From assembly GCA_947311795.1 (NCBI GenBank), contig CAMZLX010000178.1, positions 1 to 26,440 on the forward strand: a DNA stretch of 26,440 nt. The letters run 5' to 3'. The DNA comes from an uncultured Zetaproteobacteria bacterium. GTDB taxonomy: Bacteria > Pseudomonadota > Zetaproteobacteria > Mariprofundales > Mariprofundaceae. Both the position numbers and the translations under genes were made by a program. The notes beneath the pieces are model-generated. The model searched no databases, had not been told where the DNA came from, and saw only the letters and a list, made by a program, of their open reading frames with translations. Shown here in pieces: positions 22,842-26,440 of the stretch; the first letter of the stretch is position 1, and each line of letters starts with the position of its first letter.

Positions 22842-23771
22842 ATGTCTGAAAACACCGAAATATCAAGTTTAAAAATATCTCGCCGAACCGACTTTAATGT
22901 GGTCAAAGCGTCAGGTGAAAATATTTTGACGTACCTCAATGGGCAAATTACCCAAGACATCAAAAAGCTAACTTCTGAACAGGCTTTGTATGCAACGGTT
23001 CTAAATCCGCAGGGAAAAGCTGTGACAGATTTTTACTTGCTACTTACTCAGCAAAAAGAAAATTGGGCGGAAGTTATGTTTTTATGCCCGAAAGATTTCA
23101 CAGTTGCCCTCATCGAACGATTAACCATGTTTGCCATGGGTTATGATTTGCGAATGGGTAAAGTCTCATCATGGGAAGTGGTCAGCGTGCAAGGTGCTGG
23201 TGTGGATGTAGGCTTGGTTGAGCAAGGTTTGCCTGTGCCTTCATCAACCTATTTAGCTTCCGCGAGCCTATTGGACGCGTTCGCGCTACGCATGGTCGAA
23301 TCTGACGATGACGGTGTATGGTTGATGGGCGCAAATATACCCTTAACCAGCAATGTGGATGAAGCGGTGATGGAAGAGGGTCGAATCCTACAAGGTACTC
23401 CAAAGCTTGGCGTGGATTGGGACGTGAAGCTTCACCCGCTTAATGCTAACTTGATGGAACGACAAGGTGTGAGCTTTGATAAGGGCTGTTACGTGGGGCA
23501 AGAAGTGACCAGTCGTATGCATTGGCGAGGTGGTATTAAAAAGAAATTGTATCGTATTCAAATGAATGAAAAAGTAGATATACCAAGTGGCGTTCTTACT
23601 ACGGCTAAAGTTGGTGAAATTACCAGCCTTGCCCAAAACAGTGACGGCGGCTATCAAGGTATTGCATTGTTGCCGATTGAGGTTGTTGAATCGAACAAAC
23701 CTTTAAGTGTGGAAGATGGTGCGCATGTTCGAGTGATAGGCATTTGTGGGCTAGAAAGTGACTCGGTTTGA
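22842..23771 (+). CDS. ygfZ: YgfZ/GcvT-like folate-binding protein (Fe-S cluster/tRNA modification)
   Basis: A 309-residue protein of the YgfZ (COG0354) family, folate-dependent helpers for assembly or repair of Fe-S enzymes such as the tRNA methylthiolase MiaB. The defining motif KGCYVGQE (residues 214-221, conserved cysteine C216) is intact. Upstream elements are YLNGQITQDI (31-40, GcvT-like folate fold) and NPQGKAVTDF. Start ATG 22842 has GAGGT a suitable distance upstream. It lies between the DnaA-box region and secA, on the same strand, about 100 bases before secA. Confidence 0.94.
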   Translation: MSENTEISSLKISRRTDFNVVKASGENILTYLNGQITQDIKKLTSEQALYATVLNPQGKAVTDFYLLLTQQKENWAEVMFLCPKDFTVALIERLTMFAMGYDLRMGKVSSWEVVSVQGAGVDVGLVEQGLPVPSSTYLASASLLDAFALRMVESDDDGVWLMGANIPLTSNVDEAVMEEGRILQGTPKLGVDWDVKLHPLNANLMERQGVSFDKGCYVGQEVTSRMHWRGGIKKKLYRIQMNEKVDIPSGVLTTAKVGEITSLAQNSDGGYQGIALLPIEVVESNKPLSVEDGAHVRVIGICGLESDSV

Positions 23772-23872
23772 TGGTGAGGTTAGCACAGACTAAAAATCAC
23801 ATGATTTTATGTGCAAGGCACGTTATCTTGCGTGCAAATTTGATTATGTAACATCTTTAGTTAGGGGAATTC

Positions 23873-26440
23873 ATGTTAAAGTTATTAACCAAAGTCTTTG
23901 GTAACCGCAATGAGCGTGTGTTAAAAGGCTTGTATCCAATTGTAAGGCAAGTGAATGGTTTTGCTGAAGAAATTGAAAAGTTAAATGATAAACAGTTGCG
24001 TGCTAAGACGGATGAGTTTCGCCAACGCTTCAAAGATGGTGAACACTTGTCGGCACTGCTCCCTGAAGCATTTGCTGTGGTTCGCGAAGCATCAAGCCGT
24101 GTGATGGGCATGCGTCATTTCGATTCGCAAGTCTTGGGTGGCATTATTTTGCATCAAGGTAAAATTGCTGAAATGAAAACGGGTGAGGGTAAAACCTTAA
24201 CTGCGACATTACCCGTGTATTTGCATGCTTTGACAGGCAAAGGTGCGCATGTGGTGACTGTGAATGATTATCTTGCATCACGCGATGCAGAAACCATGGG
24301 CAAGTTGTATGGTTTTCTTGGTTTAACCACAGGTGTGATTGTGAGCAATATGGAACATGCAGACAGAAAAGCTGCTTATGCATCCGACATTACTTACGGT
24401 ACCAACAATGAGTTTGGTTTTGATTATTTGCGTGACAACATGGCATTTGCAGTTGAAGAGTTGGTGCAGCGTGGTTACAACTTTGCCATTGTCGATGAAG
24501 TGGATTCGATTCTGATTGATGAAGCGCGTACGCCGCTGATTATTTCTGGTCCAACCGAGCAAGCGGGCGAATTATACACCTTAACGGATGCTTTGATTCG
24601 TAAGCTAGACAAAGATGATTACGATTTGGATGAATCGGATAAAAATGTGTCCTACACTGAAAAAGGTATGGAACATATCGAAGAACTTTACCGCGAAGCA
24701 GGTGAGCTTAAAGAGGGAAGTTTGTACGACCCTGAAAACATCAATTTATTGCATGCAGCAACCCAATGTTTGCGGGCGCATACCTTATTCACACGTGAAA
24801 AAGATTATATCGTGCGTGATGATGAAGTGGTAATTATTGATGAATTTACGGGCCGCATGATGGCGGGTCGCCGCTATTCAGATGGGCAACATCAGGCTTT
24901 GGAAGCCAAAGAAGGTGTGACCATTCAGGCTGAAAACCAAACGCTGTCATCGATTACTTTCCAGAACTTCTTCCGTATGTATGACACCTTGTCAGGTATG
25001 ACAGGTACAGCGGACACTGAGGCTGAAGAATTCAAAAAAATCTATGATTTGGAAGTGGTGATTGTACCCACCAACCGCGACATGGTTCGTAAAGACATGG
25101 GCGATTTGATTTATCGCGACCAAGAAGATAAATATGATGCCATCATTGAAGATATTTTAGGCACCGCAAACTCTGGTGCACCTGTATTGGTAGGTACGAC
25201 ATCGATTGATAAATCTGAAATGCTTTCCGAGATTCTGAAGAAGAAAAGTATTAAACATGAAGTGTTGAATGCTAAACACCATGAACGCGAAGCTGAGATT
25301 GTATCCCAAGCTGGGCGTAAAGGTGCAATTACGATTGCCACCAATATGGCTGGTCGTGGTACGGATATCATGTTGGGTGGTAATCCTGATATACTGGTTG
25401 CACAACTTCCTGAAAAACTAAGTGAAGAAGAGCGAGCTCAAAAGGCTGAAGAAATAAAGGCGCAATGCAAAGCTGAACATGATGAAGTGGTTGCGCTTGG
25501 CGGCTTGCATATTATTGGAACAGAACGTCATGAATCGCGCCGCATTGATAATCAGTTGCGTGGTCGTTCTGGTCGTCAAGGCGACCCTGGTTCCACACGG
25601 TTTTACTTATCACTTGAAGATGATTTGATGCGTATTTTTGGTGGCGAGAAAATGCAGGCTATGCTCACCAAAATGGGCTTTAACAAAGGCGAAGTGATTG
25701 AGCACCCTTGGGTGAGTAAAGCCATTGCCAATTCTCAGAAAAAAGTGGAAGGGCGCAACTTTGATATTCGAAAACAATTGCTTGAATATGATGATGTGAT
25801 GAATCAGCAGCGTGAAGTGGTGTATGCCCAACGCCACGAACTTCTTGAATCTGAAGATGTTCAAGATGTGATTGAAGATATGATGTTGGATTATGTGGAT
25901 AAACTTGTGGGAACATATTTGTCTGCTTCACCCAGCGATTGGGATATTGAAGGTTTGCAACAGGCGCTTTTAGAAGAATTGAGTGTGCAAGCGGATGTGC
26001 AGGTTTGGGCAGATGATGAAGATGTGGAACATGCCGATGATATGCACGCCAAACTTGTGGAGACATTAAAAGTGCATTTGCAAGCCAAAGAAGCTGCGGC
26101 AGGCGAAGAACAGATGCGTGGGTTTGCCAAATGGTTGCTTTTGCAAGTGTTGGATAACTTATGGAAAGACCATCTGTTGGCGATGGACCATTTGCGCCAA
26201 AGTGTGGGTTTGCGTGGTTATGCCCAGAAAAATCCGATTCAAGAATACAAACATGAATCGTTTAAATTGTTTAGCAATATGCTTGAGCGGTTACGTACGC
26301 AAACGATTGCGTCTTTATTCCGTGTTGAAGTGCAAGAACCTGAGCCTGAGCCAGAACCCGAGCGCATTACGTATAATGTGCAAGCCAAAGAACCTGAGCC
26401 AGTGACTGAAACCTACCAACGCAAAGGTGAAAAAATCGGA
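23873..26440 (+). CDS. secA: Preprotein translocase ATPase SecA (C-terminus beyond window)
   Basis: The first 856 residues are present, with no stop before the window edge. SecA is the motor that pushes unfolded preproteins through SecYEG. Walker A is MKTGEGKT (101-108). Further elements are NEFGFDYLRDNM, VDEVDSILIDEARTPL (Walker B region), SGMTGTA, the second-domain ATNMAGRGTDIMLGG, and LRGRSGRQGDPGSTRFYLSLEDDLMRIFGG. The helical scaffold and wing regions (LWKDHLLAMDHLRQSVGLRGY) are present. A Glu/Pro-rich linker (EPEPEPEPERI) has begun, so only the tail, probably with a SEC-C zinc motif, is missing. ATG 23873 has AGGGGA upstream. The 101-bp spacer before it contains AAAATCA-CA-TGATTTT (23793-23808), a small palindrome of unknown role. 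Confidence 0.98.
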   Translation, partial: MLKLLTKVFGNRNERVLKGLYPIVRQVNGFAEEIEKLNDKQLRAKTDEFRQRFKDGEHLSALLPEAFAVVREASSRVMGMRHFDSQVLGGIILHQGKIAEMKTGEGKTLTATLPVYLHALTGKGAHVVTVNDYLASRDAETMGKLYGFLGLTTGVIVSNMEHADRKAAYASDITYGTNNEFGFDYLRDNMAFAVEELVQRGYNFAIVDEVDSILIDEARTPLIISGPTEQAGELYTLTDALIRKLDKDDYDLDESDKNVSYTEKGMEHIEELYREAGELKEGSLYDPENINLLHAATQCLRAHTLFTREKDYIVRDDEVVIIDEFTGRMMAGRRYSDGQHQALEAKEGVTIQAENQTLSSITFQNFFRMYDTLSGMTGTADTEAEEFKKIYDLEVVIVPTNRDMVRKDMGDLIYRDQEDKYDAIIEDILGTANSGAPVLVGTTSIDKSEMLSEILKKKSIKHEVLNAKHHEREAEIVSQAGRKGAITIATNMAGRGTDIMLGGNPDILVAQLPEKLSEEERAQKAEEIKAQCKAEHDEVVALGGLHIIGTERHESRRIDNQLRGRSGRQGDPGSTRFYLSLEDDLMRIFGGEKMQAMLTKMGFNKGEVIEHPWVSKAIANSQKKVEGRNFDIRKQLLEYDDVMNQQREVVYAQRHELLESEDVQDVIEDMMLDYVDKLVGTYLSASPSDWDIEGLQQALLEELSVQADVQVWADDEDVEHADDMHAKLVETLKVHLQAKEAAAGEEQMRGFAKWLLLQVLDNLWKDHLLAMDHLRQSVGLRGYAQKNPIQEYKHESFKLFSNMLERLRTQTIASLFRVEVQEPEPEPEPERITYNVQAKEPEPVTETYQRKGEKIG

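Noticed and set aside
23793..23808. Palindrome AAAATCA-CA-TGATTTT as a terminator for the YgfZ-like gene
   Set aside because: The loop would be only two bases and no T-run follows, so it was not called as a terminator.

Overview
The window is a gene-dense stretch of chromosome from a Gram-negative proteobacterium. The Gram-negative call rests on an Lpt permease, an LpoB-type lipoprotein, an outer-membrane-like barrel protein, oligoribonuclease and RlmE. The gene mix (HpnC-HpnD-HpnE squalene genes, LpoB next to a COG3014-type lipoprotein, carB-greA-DUF4149-PerM) and moderate GC would suit a marine, possibly zetaproteobacterial (Mariprofundus-like) genome. That taxonomic guess is inference. I see no rRNA, tRNA, CRISPR array, phage genes or intact transposase. 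Housekeeping genes dominate.

Layout. Positions 1-2519: a truncated sodium:amino-acid symporter (-) diverges from an LptF/LptG permease (+), which converges on a FecR-domain exported protein (-). A 159-bp MITE-like element with IS5-like ends and a TTAA duplication sits between the two stop codons. Positions 2723-6429: an MDR quinone oxidoreductase overlaps rsmE, followed by two lipoproteins (LpoB-like and COG3014-like). Positions 6435-9216 (-): a DinG/YoaA-type helicase downstream of purC. Positions 9377-9742: a small exported protein with a clear terminator. Positions 9866-15121: carB, greA, a DUF4149 protein and an AI-2E/PerM permease, each overlapping the next by one base. Positions 15118-18551 (-): rlmE-orn, a 2-Cys peroxiredoxin with a strong terminator, and ffh. 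Positions 18601-19522: a single-gene islet coding for a lipoprotein/beta-barrel-like protein, bracketed by a perfect 21-bp direct repeat. Positions 19537-22555: hpnC-hpnD-hpnE, a tightly overlapping operon predicted to make squalene from farnesyl diphosphate. Positions 22556-22841: a regulatory region with two perfect DnaA boxes. Positions 22842-26440: a YgfZ-type folate-binding protein and secA, which runs off the window.

Functional themes are envelope biogenesis (Lpt, LpoB, SecA, Ffh, squalene), RNA metabolism (RsmE, RlmE, Orn, GreA), nucleotide synthesis (PurC, CarB) and oxidative or DNA stress (peroxiredoxin, YoaA, YgfZ). No wholly new multi-gene system is evident. The most unusual signals are the MITE between convergent stop codons, the 21-bp-repeat-flanked islet, the DnaA-box cluster, the terminator-like hairpin in front of an orphan carB, and the missing conventional start codon for the YoaA-like helicase.
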